In this document: positions 1-11,820 of the stretch, one piece after another
Layout of the letters: each line of letters starts with the position of its first letter
Position numbering within the stretch: the stretch's first letter is position 1
Assembly: GCA_027405735.1 (NCBI GenBank)
Contig: JAPEHQ010000004.1
Span: forward strand, 372,001 to 436,000
Origin: Mucor racemosus
Taxonomy: Eukaryota > Mucoromycota > Mucoromycetes > Mucorales > Mucoraceae
DNA length: 64,000 nt
Reading direction: 5' to 3'
Notes under the pieces: model-generated
The model's input: only the letters and a program-made list of their open reading frames with translations
Told to the model about the DNA's origin: nothing
The model's database searches: none
Program-made: the position numbers and the translations under genes

Positions 1-600
1 ATAATGTGCAATAAAATGGTTATTCTACGTCTCTATTTATATTATTTGGTAATTATTTATCATCTGGCAATTGTATTGCAATTGCCAACGATTCCATTAA
101 TTTTGAGTATAAATGTTCGTGTTTTACCAAAACTAATAAGAATTAGACAATAGTAAAAGGTGTATTTTTATTCAATGTAGAGAATGAGATTATATATAGA
201 AGAGATTATCAAGTGATACAACAGCTATTAATAGTGTAACAATAACAATATCCTGATAATACGACGACTGCTGTAGCGCTATATCTAGATTCTGATATAA
301 CAGTTGGGTTGTTTGGTTATTGATTTGGGGGATCAAGAACGGTGTTTTAATATATTCTGTCAGTCATGCTTTTAGAACAGCCCTTACTTGTTCTACTTGA
401 TAAGCATGTACTTTTTGTATTTTTTATTTCGGATATCCCACATTACTTTAGTATTTTAACATCTCTTATTCGAGTATTATACCCTTGCTATCTTCATGCA
501 ATTATCTATTATTACTATACAGTCTTATCTTTGATAGCATGGTTTCAATAAGATGACATTTAATTTAGGTATTTTATGATGGGAATCTAGCTTAGTTCAC
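1..600. other. AT-rich flank without a recognisable gene
   Basis: No ORF with a coding look is present. A stretch near 185-225 with a TATATATA core resembles part of the ~100-bp insertion at 50161-50262, so this flank may hold another degenerate LTR-like sequence. Confidence 0.4.
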
Positions 601-1728
601 TTCAGGCTAATTTTAAGTATAGCATAAATACAACCTACAACAACATTATTAGCCTAATAACGGATTTAATTTGAAAAGTATAAGATGATATAACCGGATT
701 CAAAAAAAGTCCATAAAATCACAAATTTAAAGGATTTATATATAAAAGCACTACGGCCGACTTGTGCTGCATAAGATAATTTTGTTGTGCCCAGGTGGGC
801 TGCACACTTTAGCCTGATGAGTTGTTGCACCCACTGAATAATGGCTGAAAGGATAACAAGATGCACATGGGCACAACAAAAAAACTGCACACGAGCACAA
901 TGCTAAGCCAGTATGTGCAGAATTGTAGATTCTGTCCATGTGCATGACGTTAATTCCATGTGTGCATAATAGTAGAATTGCCCATAAGGATATCATTATC
1001 TCTATTTCTGCATAATAATAAAGTCTGACCATGAGCACAATGAACTGATCGTATGGGCACAAATTGTTTTGTACATGAGCATCATGCCGTTCTCGAAATT
1101 CCATTTCATTTTTTACTGGAATAATGGGTTTTTAAGTTACATTTGCTTTTATTAATATAGATTATAGACAATAATACAATTCAATACGTTGCTGATCTAG
1201 AGTAATACATGCAAGAGCCAATATATTTACGATTATCATCATCATCATTTGTAAATTCGTTTATTATAGCTATAATGTTTACAGCAACAATGGTTTTTGC
1301 TTGAGCATAAAATTAAATAACACTTACTGCTTAAGTTTATATGCAAGCCAAATTTAAGGCTATAAATGTTACTTTATTACTCATAAAATTTGAACAAATT
1401 GACCTTTTTTAAACTTACTATTTTGGTTTACAATTGTTAGCTGTAAAAATATTTGTTTTCAAGTATAGCTACGATCAAAACTATAGTTATTAGGCAAGAC
1501 ATTAGGTTATTCTTTTTTTTTTCTATATCATTTAAAATTTTATCACTTTTCTGAAACATTTCATGGGTTTGTAGCCAATTATAGCTTCTCATTAATTAGA
1601 TATAAATATCATTGTTGCCTTTGGTTTGATCTCGCAATCAAGAAATGCGTTCAACAATGCAGTAGTAAATGATGATATTTGATCTTAAAATGCGTTTAAA
1701 TAAAAATATCAGTCTTTAATATAGACTA
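600..1728 (+). repeat. Copy 1 (partial) of repeat module K
   Basis: This stretch aligns by eye with 26380-26890 and 53165-53660, including the block at 775-885 where TTTGTTGTGCCCA is followed about 75 bp later by its reverse complement. The module is interrupted by an insertion at 998-1605 and ends where a solo LTR begins at 1729. It carries no intact ORF; the apparent ORFs here are repeat sequence read in frame. Confidence 0.75.
998..1605. mobile_element. 608-bp insertion flanked by an 8-bp duplication
   Basis: Module K reads straight through this point in the copies at 26.77 kb and 53.54 kb. Here the host word ATATCATT occurs on both sides (990-997 and 1606-1613) of 608 bp of extra sequence. 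An 8-bp target-site duplication is typical of hAT-family DNA transposons, but no good terminal inverted repeat and no transposase fragment is visible, so the class stays open. Confidence 0.5.
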
Positions 1729-2280
1729 TGTTTAAATATACACAATGAATAACTAGAAAATAAAGTTAAAACTAGATATATTTATTGAGTATATTGTAGG
1801 TAAAAAAGATAATGAATCCATCTCGAACGACATCAGGATTCAGGGTATTTATATGTTTTGGAAGTGTGGATATAGAGTCTAGAATACAGCGTGTATGAAG
1901 AATGATATCATAGCCTTGAAGAACTAGTTGATTACAACATGATGATATACAGTACTAGATTGGCCAGAGCAAGTTTAGTAGGATACGACTAAGTTAAGTA
2001 TATAGGATGTTCATGCTTGATTAACTTTAGACAGTGAATGTTTATACAAATGGAATAGCTGAATTCCATTCCCAGGAACGAGTTCATGATTGGCTCACTT
2101 TAGGATCTCAGGCTATACCATTTTATTATAGACTACATGTAACATAACTAAATGAAATAAAATTGGCATACATCATTATCACCTCATACTCATCACTCTA
2201 TGCTAAAAATCATGTCTAAATAACCCTTTGAGCACTTCTACTAGTAATACATGTACCCAGTCTAGTCTATGTCCTAATCA
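1729..2280 (+). mobile_element. Solo LTR, family E
   Basis: A 552-bp sequence starts TGTTTAAAT and ends CCTAATCA. It is flanked by GACTA (1724-1728) and GACTG (2281-2285), a 5-bp target-site duplication with one difference. A nearly identical copy lies at 51651-52859. The empty site is seen on the minus strand near 30.6 kb, where the host sequence runs through without the element. TG...CA ends, the 5-bp duplication and the empty site together support a solo LTR. Confidence 0.75.
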
Positions 2281-3400
2281 GACTGCTACATATATTAAAA
2301 ACATTAGTTTCTTATGTTGTTAGAATGCGTATTCAGATAAAACAAAAGAATACCAGCTTGATAGTCTGATATGCCTTATCAAACGGTGAATATATCATTG
2401 GAGTATGAAAACAAAACGAGAGAAACAACACACGTAGAAAAGGATTTTCAAGGTTTTACATTATTTAGCGCAATTAGAACCCTGGTAAATTGCTCATTTC
2501 AGCCAATGTAAAAGCAGTATCACAACGCATGAACCATAAATTAAACAAAATAAGCGATATCTGTTATCATAAAAGCATACATTTTCTACCAGAAAAACCG
2601 TCTGTCATATCATACATTCATTAAAAAATTGCAAAAGCGAGCCCGTAGAGCGACACCGTAATGGAGCCTAGCAAGATTGTACGGCTAAGTCTACTATGGT
2701 ATATCTAAGTTTTAAATAAAAAAGCGCTTTTTTTCAACTTTTCTTATATTTAACCGCGTATGGTCTGAAAATTCAGATTTTGAAGCGGACATTTTCGGGG
2801 CTCATTTTATCCTTACCAACACTCATGATTTTGATCAAAAAACAGAAAAACCAAATTTTGATACCAAAATCAACGTTTAAATATACTACATTGTGAGAGA
2901 AAATTGTAGCTATAATTAATACGCATTTTATGAAAGCTTAATATTAAATGTTAAGTAATGAAACTTTGTACTTTTGGCCCAAAAACGGAATTTTGGTTAA
3001 AGGATTTTCATGTAATATTTTACAATAAAAATGTTTATTATTTTTAATTGAGCAAATAGAGCGCTAAACTCTGTATATGTGTATATTTTTTGTTTTTATC
3101 ATTGGTAGTATAATTAACTCTAAATTTGCAAAACCAGAAAAAAAAATTAAAAAATGTCAAAATTGATGATCTGGACAAGAATAATTTTTTAAATTAATAT
3201 TCCGCTTATAAGCCTTGCAAGTCTTAAAAATAAGAGATTTTTCGATATTTGAGATTTTTTAAAAATTTACGATGTTGTACCCACTCGATTCAAGCTTATT
3301 ACTGTAAATCTTTATACATGTTAATATTGTGTGGTAATTTATTTGATGATAATATAGTCTTACTTTATAATTATTGCGTTAAAGGTAATTTACTCTGTCC
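2281..3400 (+). repeat. Repeat R1, copy 1 (left arm of an inverted pair)
   Basis: About 1.1 kb of AT-rich non-coding sequence matches the reverse complement of roughly 29500-30605 over its full length. From about 2577 it also matches the reverse complement of 4960-5735, and in direct orientation 12826-13660. With the 4960-5735 copy it makes an inverted repeat with arms of about 750 bp around a ~1.6 kb centre. Confidence 0.8.
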
Positions 3401-3605
3401 ATTATTAGCTTATGATGTGCAAATTTATTAAAAGGGGTTGTCTAATCTCAAATTTATCTGATTCAACTGCTGATGCTAAACTAGCATCAAATTAGTTGTG
3501 TTGACTCGCAATATAGTAAGGCGTTTTATCAAGTACAATGTTGGCGTTCAACGTATTAGTTAAATTGAACAGATAGAGATATAGTTTATGCAGAAATCTA
3601 TGAAC

Positions 3606-3608
<3 letters not shown>

Positions 3609-3641
<33 letters not shown>
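3609..3641 (+). repeat. Poly-A tract
   Basis: An uninterrupted run of about 33 A bases lies inside the centre of the R1 inverted repeat. Similar long homopolymers occur near 8425-8462 (T), 52953-52980 (A) and 57290-57323 (T). Confidence 0.85.
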
Positions 3642-3643
<2 letters not shown>

Positions 3644-4023
3644 TCTACACTGTGATGTTTCGTCGACCTGTACGAAATTTTTTTGTGGCGATACCTGGTG
3701 GCTTAAGTGTACTTTAGCCTTTAATCGTCAAAGGTATCAAATCAAGATGAAGCTGATTGATTGATATAACTAACGAATAATAAATGCAATGTCATTTATT
3801 GAATGGGTGAATGTAAATGTATCGTATAACGCAACAAAACTTACTTGTGAATGAAAATATTAATTATTCAAATTAACATCATCAATAGGTTCAATAAAAA
3901 GCATAGTTAAGTGCAATCACTGCTACTAAATCGAATAATTTGATATGCAGAAATCTCTTGAAGTATTCATCCTTTTTTTTTGGCAATACTACAAATCATC
4001 GTTCGATATGACTGAATATTAAT

Positions 4024-4320
4024 TGATCTATCAGAATTAGGAATTACCGAATTACCAATTTAGAACATCTGTCAAACCATGATGTTCAACATGCAAGTCA
4101 AGCAAGGTCATATTCCATGCGTCTATCATCATGCTACTATTGAATCATAGAAGCATGATTCCAATATATCCACACAATATCCAAATGCTCATTCTAATTA
4201 TATTATCACTCACATTTAATACACTCATTCAATTAGTATATAAACCCCCTCTATAAGCTCATAATAAAACGGTACTTTTTCATTTGATTAATTTTATACG
4301 ATTTACCTTTCGATAAATCA
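4024..4320 (+). mobile_element. Solo LTR, family T, copy 1
   Basis: A 297-bp sequence starts TGATCTATCAG and ends GATAAATCA. It is flanked on both sides by TTAAT (4019-4023 and 4321-4325), a perfect 5-bp target-site duplication. It holds a TATAAACC box and an AATAAAA word, as an LTR promoter and polyadenylation region would. A same-length copy with very few differences lies at 40867-41163 with its own duplication. No internal retrotransposon sequence adjoins it. Confidence 0.85.
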
Positions 4321-4689
4321 TTAATGAATCTAAGAAAATACAACTGGTAAAAAACTGATACCCAATATACATCGAGACCAAGATTGATAAAAGATGGTGC
4401 ATTTATTGTGTAGTGGTGGAAATCACAACATTTTGATGGATAAAAATTACAGGACCAAGATATTGTGTTTGCCTCAGGATTCTTAAAAGGGTTTAAAAAC
4501 ATACTTCATCAAACTTACTTAGATGTTAAATACTCATCAGATGCTATTAGTATCATCTTGTTTTTTATTTGATTGCTACATTATTAAAAATCAAGCTTTC
4601 CATAATAACTTATAACAATAACAATGGGATGTTTCTGATTTCGCATTGACATTCATTATCATAAGGTGGGCTGATGATACGCTTGATGA

Positions 4690-4915
4690 TACTACTGTAG
4701 ATGGAACCAGTCAATTTAATTTATCTGATTTGAATGCAAATACCGGGGAATCATTTATAAGTGCTTAAGTTGGTTCTGGTAAAGCATTGAATAAATTGAC
4801 TTGGGACAAAGAGGGTAAAAAGTCAGCAATAGATTCCAGTGATGGCCATGTTTATGTTTATGTTTATGATATTGGAGAGGTAAAGATAAATCTCAATTTA
4901 AATTATCTTTAGTGC
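4690..4915 (+). pseudogene. Decayed dynein intermediate-chain exon inside repeat R1 (copy 1)
   Basis: Reading + from about 4690, the sequence matches the 3' half of exon 8 of the dynein intermediate-chain gene at 13863-16278 (GKALNKL.WDKEGKK, then DGHVYVY and YDIGE) and continues about 25 nt into the following intron. It then passes directly into repeat R1. Differences from the gene include a CAA-to-TAA stop before VGSGKAL and a 6-nt insertion that adds one VY pair. Both are also present in the copy at 29270-29465, so the fragment was copied after it had decayed. Inclusion of intron sequence means it was copied from DNA, not from spliced RNA. Confidence 0.85.
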
Positions 4916-4929
4916 AATAATTATAAAGA

Positions 4930-5735
4930 CTATATTATCATCAAATAAATTATCACACAATATTAACATGTATAAAGATTTACAGTAATAAGCTTGAATC
5001 GAGTGGGTACAACATCGTAAATTTTTGAAAAAATTCTCAAATATCGAAAAATTTCTTATTTTTAAGACTTGCAAGGCTTATAAGCGGAATATTAATTTAA
5101 AAAATTATTCTTGTCCAGATCATCAATTTTGACATTTTTTAATTTTTTTTTCTGGTTTTGCAAATTTAGAGTTAATTATACTACCAATGATAAAACCAAA
5201 AAATACACACATATACAGAATTTAGCGCTCTATTTGCTCAATTAAAAATAATAAACATTTTTATTGTAAAATATTACATGAAAATCCTTTAACCAAAATT
5301 CCGTTTTTGGGCCAAAAGTACAAAGTTTCATTACTTAACATTTAATATTAAGCTTTCATAAAATGCGTATTAATTATAGCTACAATTTTCTCTCACAATG
5401 TAGTATATTTAAACGTTGATTTTGGTATCAAAATTTGATTTTTCTGTTTTTTGATCAAAATCATGAGTGTTGGTAAGGATTAGATGAGCCCCGAAAATGT
5501 CCGCTACAAAGTCTGAATTTTCAGACCTTACGTGGTTAAATATAAAAAAAGTTTAAAAAAACCGCTATTGGTCCTATTTTATTTAAAACTTAGATATATA
5601 CCATAGCATAAGAGACTTAGCCGTACAATTTTGCTAGGCTCCATTACGGTGTCGCTCTACGGGCTCGCTTTTGCAATTTTTTAATGAATGTATGATATGA
5701 CAGACGGTTTTTCTTGTAGAAAAATGTATGTTTAT
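4930..5735 (-). repeat. Repeat R1, copy 2 (right arm)
   Basis: This is the reverse complement of the sequence near 2577-3380 and of 12826-13650. It begins immediately after the decayed dynein fragment and ends near the unknown coding-like fragment at 5755-5886. Order and relative orientation (fragment, R1, dynein) match those at 12.4-14.3 kb. Confidence 0.8.
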
Positions 5736-5754
5736 ACTGTATATATTTATATCT

Positions 5755-5886
5755 TCTAAAACCAGTAATATTACCAATTCTCGCCGAATATGGATCCAAA
5801 TGAACTCCCTTTGCAATGGTAGGTACGTCTAGCGTTGATATACAGAGTCGAAAATGTTCCAGCTTCTTCGCAGAGTTGCTGTACAA
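5755..5886 (-). pseudogene. Coding-like fragment shared with 12.4 kb, gene unknown
   Basis: On the minus strand a stretch encodes GVHLDPYSARIGNITGF. At 12395-12512 on the plus strand a related stretch encodes GAHLDPYSARTGVITDL and has an in-frame stop upstream. The two are similar at DNA level over about 110 bp and both end near a possible splice-donor region. Protein-level conservation with DNA divergence suggests pieces of a real exon carried in duplicated DNA. I do not recognise the source gene. Confidence 0.5.
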
Positions 5887-5889
5887 TTG

Positions 5890-8400
5890 GGGAAATATAT
5901 ATGCATGATTTTTTAAATTATTTTGTATTGGTCGTCTCAGATATTTTTTGAAATTTTCATAAAATTAAATAATGGTTCAAAATTGAATTTTGGATTTGTA
6001 CTTAATGCTCAATAGATATACAAATAACATATCCTGGTTTCGTTAGCTAACAGCTGTTTTTGAAGGACTTTAGCACACGTTTTGAAGGAAACTCTCTCTT
6101 TCTCTGCTTAAAAAGATAAAGCGCGCGCGAGCAACTGGAAAAATGCTTTCAGTCAATGAATATAGATCCAAATAGGCTACAAATCTCAAAATATATACCA
6201 CAGCTGTAACAGCTGTAGCAGTGTCCAGATCCATATTTCTAACATCCAATTTAATTTGCTGGTTACATAGTAGAAATCCAACGCCTACACTTCTAGACGA
6301 GGTTCATAGCTTAGGAGGCCATTTCAAATTAGAAATAGTGCTAAATCAGCCAAAACTAGTATGTATGGCAATGACAACTACCGAAATTAATAAATAAACA
6401 CCGTCTTTATGCATTTTAAAAGTTGTAGTGCAATGTGTTAACTTTTTCAGATCTGAAGCGTAACTTTTGCCTGATATCAGACGTAATAAAGTTTTGCAAT
6501 ACTTTCAGCCCTAAATAAAAAGCAGCACTTTTGGAAATTGGAATAAAATTGGGATAATCCTCAGGACGATAGATTACCTCTTTTAGGTGGTAGTTATCCC
6601 TCCCTTATGATGACTAATCGTGCATTTTTAACACAATTCTGTAATTATTTTTGAATTAAGCATACTCCATCGGATACTCCTATATAAGATTTGTTTGTTG
6701 TTATACAGTGCTACGGAAGTAATCATTACCAAAAGATTGGATCATTTGATAGGCTAATATTTATGCATTTAGTTATAGATTAACAATTTGAGATTCTTTA
6801 CAGCTTTCGTTCAAATTACCCCAATAAAATCTAGAAAGCACTAATATTACAAAAAAAAATTAATAGATTTATTTATTTTACAAAGGAAAAAGCAGAATAA
6901 AAAAGTACATGTTGCAAGATGAATGGTAACAATTATAATATGGAAAAGCATAGAAGATGAATAGTGAATTCAAAATATATATATATTATAATACATATTT
7001 GCTAACATTGTTATTTAAAAGACTACAGGCAAAATAAAGACACCCATTTGGAAGGACTTCAATGCTATAAAATGTATGGCATAATATTACAGTCAAGAAG
7101 ATATGCTGCGGTATATGCAATTAAATTGATGATGATTTTAGACTTATATCTTGTAACACTTTGATCCTTGATATTGAAAGTTCTCATTTTATATAATCTA
7201 TCAAAAAGAGCCAAAACGGACCTTTTCTTTTTCCTGGAATGCATTATAAATGTACATGACATTACTGACGTTTCGGTTAAATCATATAATTTTAATTTAC
7301 AAATTAGCATATAATTACTCGAGTCATAAACTGAATGTCACTACTTTTAAATATTGCATTCGTAGAGCGTTATTTGTTTGGTCCTCAAATATTTAAAAAG
7401 TGTGATATTCTTAAAATAAAAGCTTAATGTTTTCCTGGTTTGTGAATAATAGGACATTAGGGGTTAATTATTTCAGAGTGCAATGATACAATCATAATTT
7501 GCAATTGAAACTTGACTACGCTAGTTTTAAACAAAATACCAACTTTGATTTAACAATACCAAGATAGAACCCTTAAATTTTCGGTCCTAAAGTTTTCAAC
7601 TACATCTAGCTGTTATTTTTCTTCACTATGTCGATTCAGAATGCACATGAGAGGAGCTATCTTAAGCTATATAAATAAAAAAGGAGTTTTTTTTTTAGCT
7701 TTTCTTTATTCAATACAAATTTACCAAGCTTTTTAATACCTTATCATGATCAAAAACACTTTATTGAAAACTAGTTTATTCAAATCTACAAACTCTTTGA
7801 ATACTATCAAGAGAGGTTTTATCTTGACTCTATATCGATTTGTAAGCAACATACTATAATAATAATAAAAATCAGCATATAGCACAGACAGCTAACATAT
7901 TTACAGGAATATTCATTGAGTTTGTCATTGAAAAAAAAACCAATGAAGGGTATAATGGTATAAATTGATTCAAATTTTAAATGTAGTAATAGGTCTACAA
8001 TTATAATACCTCAGCATTGGAATAGATTTATTAGTTCAAAATGGTAACAAGAAAGAATGTTTGACGTGTTAAATTTAGCAAGCTATAAAAAATATCATAA
8101 TAAAAAGCATGTTTAGCAAATCTACAATTACTGTCTATCAATTATTAAGGTGTATGTAACCAAATTATGCATGAGATTCTCCCAGAATAAGCTCATTTCA
8201 TATTCAAACATGCCAAAAAGTATTTTATATAATATTTGTTTGACATCAAAGGCTAGAATCTATTTCCTTGTGTTAATTTGAGTTATGTATGATGTTCTCT
8301 ATTTGTACTACGTTTAGCGATTGGTTTGTTAGAGATGCTTAATTGTTTGTATGATAATTAAAGGTAGAAAGGAAGAGCAATATAAATAAAAGATGATATT
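5890..8400. other. Long AT-rich region without a recognisable gene
   Basis: No convincing coding sequence was found on either strand. A stretch near 6220-6350, around the words TTTGCTGGTT and CCATTTCAAATTAGAAATA, resembles 41660-41780, so part of this is an old dispersed repeat. The last 400 bp are the presumed promoter of the transporter gene at 8484. Confidence 0.5.
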
Positions 8401-8424
8401 ACCCACTTCTTGATTATCTCTTTC

Positions 8425-8425
8425 T

Positions 8426-8462
<37 letters not shown>
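8425..8462 (+). repeat. Poly-T tract just upstream of the transporter start
   Basis: A run of about 37 T bases ends roughly 20 bp before the start codon at 8484. Pyrimidine-rich leaders are common ahead of the genes in this window (also before the glutamine synthetase gene), but this one is nearly pure T and its length could be affected by sequencing. Confidence 0.7.
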
Positions 8463-8463
<1 letters not shown>

Positions 8464-8483
8464 TCTTTTCTTTTAATCATAGA

Positions 8484-10027
8484 ATGAAATACAACAATGA
8501 TTTTATAGACGATACAGCCTCATCTACATTACTGAATGATAGTATTATTACTCACTATGATTCATGTATCAGTAGCGATAGAGATAGTAGCATTACAGCA
8601 ATTACTATAGATAATTATAAATGTGATGATGTTGATACCATGCATCTTGATGATGGTAGTTCAACCATAGGGTCTTCATTAAATCTTGTCAATGCCATCA
8701 TGGGTACCGGCATTATAGGCTTACCTTTAGCATTGCATTTATGTGGCTTTTGGATGGGGCTTCTGTTCAGTATCTTGATCGCCTATTTAACATGCTTCAC
8801 TATGCATATCACCATTTTGTGCGGTCTCGCGACAGAAACATTTAGCCTAGTTGCCCTATGCGAAAAATTAATCGGTGGTATTGGTTCACACATTATAAAC
8901 TTTATTATCTTTTTTCACACAGCAGGAACAGCTGTTTCTTATTACTTGTGTAAGTAACCTTATATAATGAACAATCTGATTTACTGATATGAAAAAATAG
9001 TACTGGGAGATACATTACCTGATTTACTGGTACTTGTATTTCCAAATGTTTCATTTTTCGCAGATAGAAGAAATGTCATTTTAGCATTTGGGTTGTTATG
9101 TGTAAATAAGGTCATTCATCATCATCCAATTATTTACTAAATAAACAATATCTTCTTTAGACACTTCCACTCAGCTTATCTCGTTCAACAGCCAAATTTG
9201 TCAAGTGGTCAATTATCTCTGTCGTGTTACTCATGTTAATGTTACTGGGTGTTTTGATTCGCGTGCCATATTATATCCCTTCTCACCAAAATATCGAGTT
9301 GGAAGTGGTCCCTGTTTCAGAAAGTATGTTTAAAGGACTAGCTATTATTAGTTTATCATTCGGTTGTTCTCAAAATTTGTTTGGAGTCTTTACTACAACA
9401 AGAAATCAAAAGCCATCCAATTGGTTGAAAGTGTGTTCTATAGCAATTGGTATTGCTTTTGCAGTTAATATTGTGTTTGCTGCAATGGCATACATGTGCT
9501 TTGGTAAAAATGTCCAAGCAAATATTTTATTAAACTTTCCAGTAAATGACCCCGGTATTCGTTTGGTCAAGTTAGCATTAGGCTTATTTATGGTGCTAAC
9601 TATACCCCTATGTATGCACCCATGTAGAGAAGCAGTGATGTTGATGTTTGGAATTAATATAAATAACCCTACAAAAAAGCAACATTACACTGTTACTGTT
9701 GGAGTATTTTTGGTAGTGCTTTATTTTGGAGCCACGTTGACTTCACTGGGTAAGGTATTTGATGTAATTGGTGGTTTCTCAACAACTGTATTGGGTATGT
9801 TGTTTCTTTGATGAGAAGATTTGTGCATAGTGTTTATTTGTTTATTTTCGATATTAGGATTTCTGTTACCCGGTTTTGCGTATATTTACTTATTTTCAGC
9901 TGATTTATTCAAAGCAAATCATGCTAGTAGATATGCATCTTGGAAATTGTTTTTTATATCATTAGTTTCAATTTCAATTGCTATTCCAGTAATGTATTTC
10001 TCTGTTAGAGATGCTATTTTTTATTAG
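8484..10027 (+). CDS. AVT/SLC38-family amino-acid transporter
   Basis: Four exons join in frame: 8484-8949, 9001-9101, 9161-9794 and 9858-10027, giving 456 residues. Introns are 51, 59 and 63 nt with GT-AG ends. After an acidic, Ser/Asp-rich N-terminus of about 60 residues comes a typical amino-acid/auxin permease first helix (NLVNAIMGTGIIGLPLAL), followed by about ten further hydrophobic segments. A later segment, KGLAIISLSFGCSQNLFGVF, corresponds to the central helix of the family. Length and topology fit fungal AVT transporters and animal SLC38 relatives, which move neutral amino acids across vacuolar or plasma membranes. Substrate and membrane cannot be told from sequence. The ATG at 8484 is the first in the frame and directly follows the poly-T leader. 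Confidence 0.9.
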
Positions 10028-11607
10028 ATCAATTATAGTCCAGTAATAAACAGTTTTTACATATATTTCAACAGTCTTTAATTGTTGTATTAAATTCAAA
10101 TTTAACTATGATTTTTTAATGCATTATTTACAATTAGAGACACAGCCTTTTTCGTTTATTTTTGAGTGTGTTTACATGTAAACATATTATTAAATAAAAA
10201 GGAAATCCCTTCTTAAAAAATATCTTTTTTAGGACAAATCCCTTCCAAATTTGAGAGATCGAATCTAATTTTCCCGATTTTTAACATAAAATATGAAAAA
10301 CCACGTAAACCAATTCATCATTTATCCATTCTAAAAAGCTTTGCCTCCAAATTAAATTAGACAATAATGCAGTTTATCGGCTGTAGAATGCGAATATATT
10401 TTTTTCATAGTTTCTTGAATATTTATATATTTTTAATTAGTTTGTGAAAATCAGATATAATAAAAATCGATATAATAAAATGATAGCATCTCGACCGTCG
10501 GAAAATCAGCCAAATGAAATGGAATTAAAAAACCAAACAAATATCTTATAACTTTTTTTTAATCAATTGTGTTTTGATGTGCTATTGTCTTGTCCGTGTT
10601 ATAAATTATCAAAAATAGAAAATTACCCCTGAATCTGGGTTGAAACGTCAAAATATTTTACGATCCGGCAATTTTATAAATACCCCTTTGATTTTACAAC
10701 ATTTCAAAGGGTTTTTCCGTCTGCTTATCAGTGAATCGAAATTGGTCTAACTTTAAATATTAGTTTTCTGACACATGCATACATTTCTACTTTTTTCTAA
10801 ATAAAATTTTTATTCTCTGCAACACACATTATATCAAAATGAGTTTTGGGATACAAATAAAACTTGCCATTAAAAAATAAGATGCTAAGGATACTATCGC
10901 AAAACTTTAAAAGACCTTTTATAAATCTCAAGTAGATGAAAAAACAATTCTGTAAATTATAGTTTATACGATAAAGGTTTTTTAATTCAATACATCCCAT
11001 ACTTACCACCTGTCATAATATTTTACGCAAAGCTGGTCGATACAAATCTCAATTTAGTTCTTAGATTTGATCATAATATAATGCATCAGTTATTTCGCTT
11101 AGTAACTTTCATGATTTTATGCTGCTTGATTATATAGCCATATATAAATATAATACCTTGCGTTGAACATCATTTAATTAAATTAGCTAGAAATATATTA
11201 TTATCGAATGAAATGCGTCTAGCATTAATGAAAAATATGAAATATTGAAGCACAAACTTGGGATTTGACAGACATCCTAAATACCAATGCTATTTGAGGT
11301 CTAGCCACTCGCATCTTATATGCGTAGCAAAATAAACCAGGGAATACACTCTTCAATATGAAATAAAAGAAGGCCATTGGAACAATCAACCATAGATCAT
11401 GTTCTCAGTTTTATATCTATTGCTGCAGTGACAATGAGACACACACTTAAGTTTAATATAATATAAATCTGTTAACGATAGGATTGACAACCTTCATTTA
11501 TCTTGAAATGCAAGTCATGTGAATTCTATGAATCCTTCGTATATGTATTTTAACTGTTAAATGAATTTCTCTCCTCCTTTTCACATCATTACTTTCTATA
11601 TATTAAA
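10028..11607. other. Intergenic region, nothing recognised
   Basis: AT-rich sequence downstream of the transporter. ORFs here are short and lack coding character. No repeat partner elsewhere in the window was found by eye. Confidence 0.45.
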
Positions 11608-11820
11608 ATGGAGACTGATATTATGACCAAAGATCAAGCCATATGCTTAGTTTACCTCCTTCCTTTTACTGAGGCAAACTTGATGATAGCCAAAAAAGCA
11701 CTCAAAAATTCACGATTAGAAATATGTTACAAAAATGACCCTCAATTACCCTTCTTGCTTCCTTTAACGACCTATAACAGAGCTCTTCGTTCTCATCAAA
11801 TACAAACTTTTCCAGAATGA
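11608..11820 (+). CDS. Small hypothetical protein, 70 residues, doubtful
   Basis: A single-exon ORF starts METDIMTKDQAICL and has balanced composition. Its leader is pyrimidine-rich (CTCTCCTCCTTTTCAC, then TATATATTAAA directly before the ATG), like the leaders of genuine genes in this window. No domain, signal peptide or membrane segment is visible and no family is recognised. It is kept because leader and composition look more gene-like than other short ORFs, but it may be spurious or the remnant of a longer gene. Confidence 0.3.
   Translation: METDIMTKDQAICLVYLLPFTEANLMIAKKALKNSRLEICYKNDPQLPFLLPLTTYNRALRSHQIQTFPE

Noticed and set aside
666..1104. Cys-rich ORFs of 74 and 117 residues, and similar ones at 26450-26869 and 53289-53585
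   Set aside because: They arise from the GTTGTGCCCA block of module K. The reading frames differ between copies, so they are not conserved as protein.
3249..3431. 60-residue ORF, + strand, and its mirror at 29423-29608 (-)
   Set aside because: Both are the same stretch of repeat R1 read in opposite copies. Frame breaks between copies and no domain.
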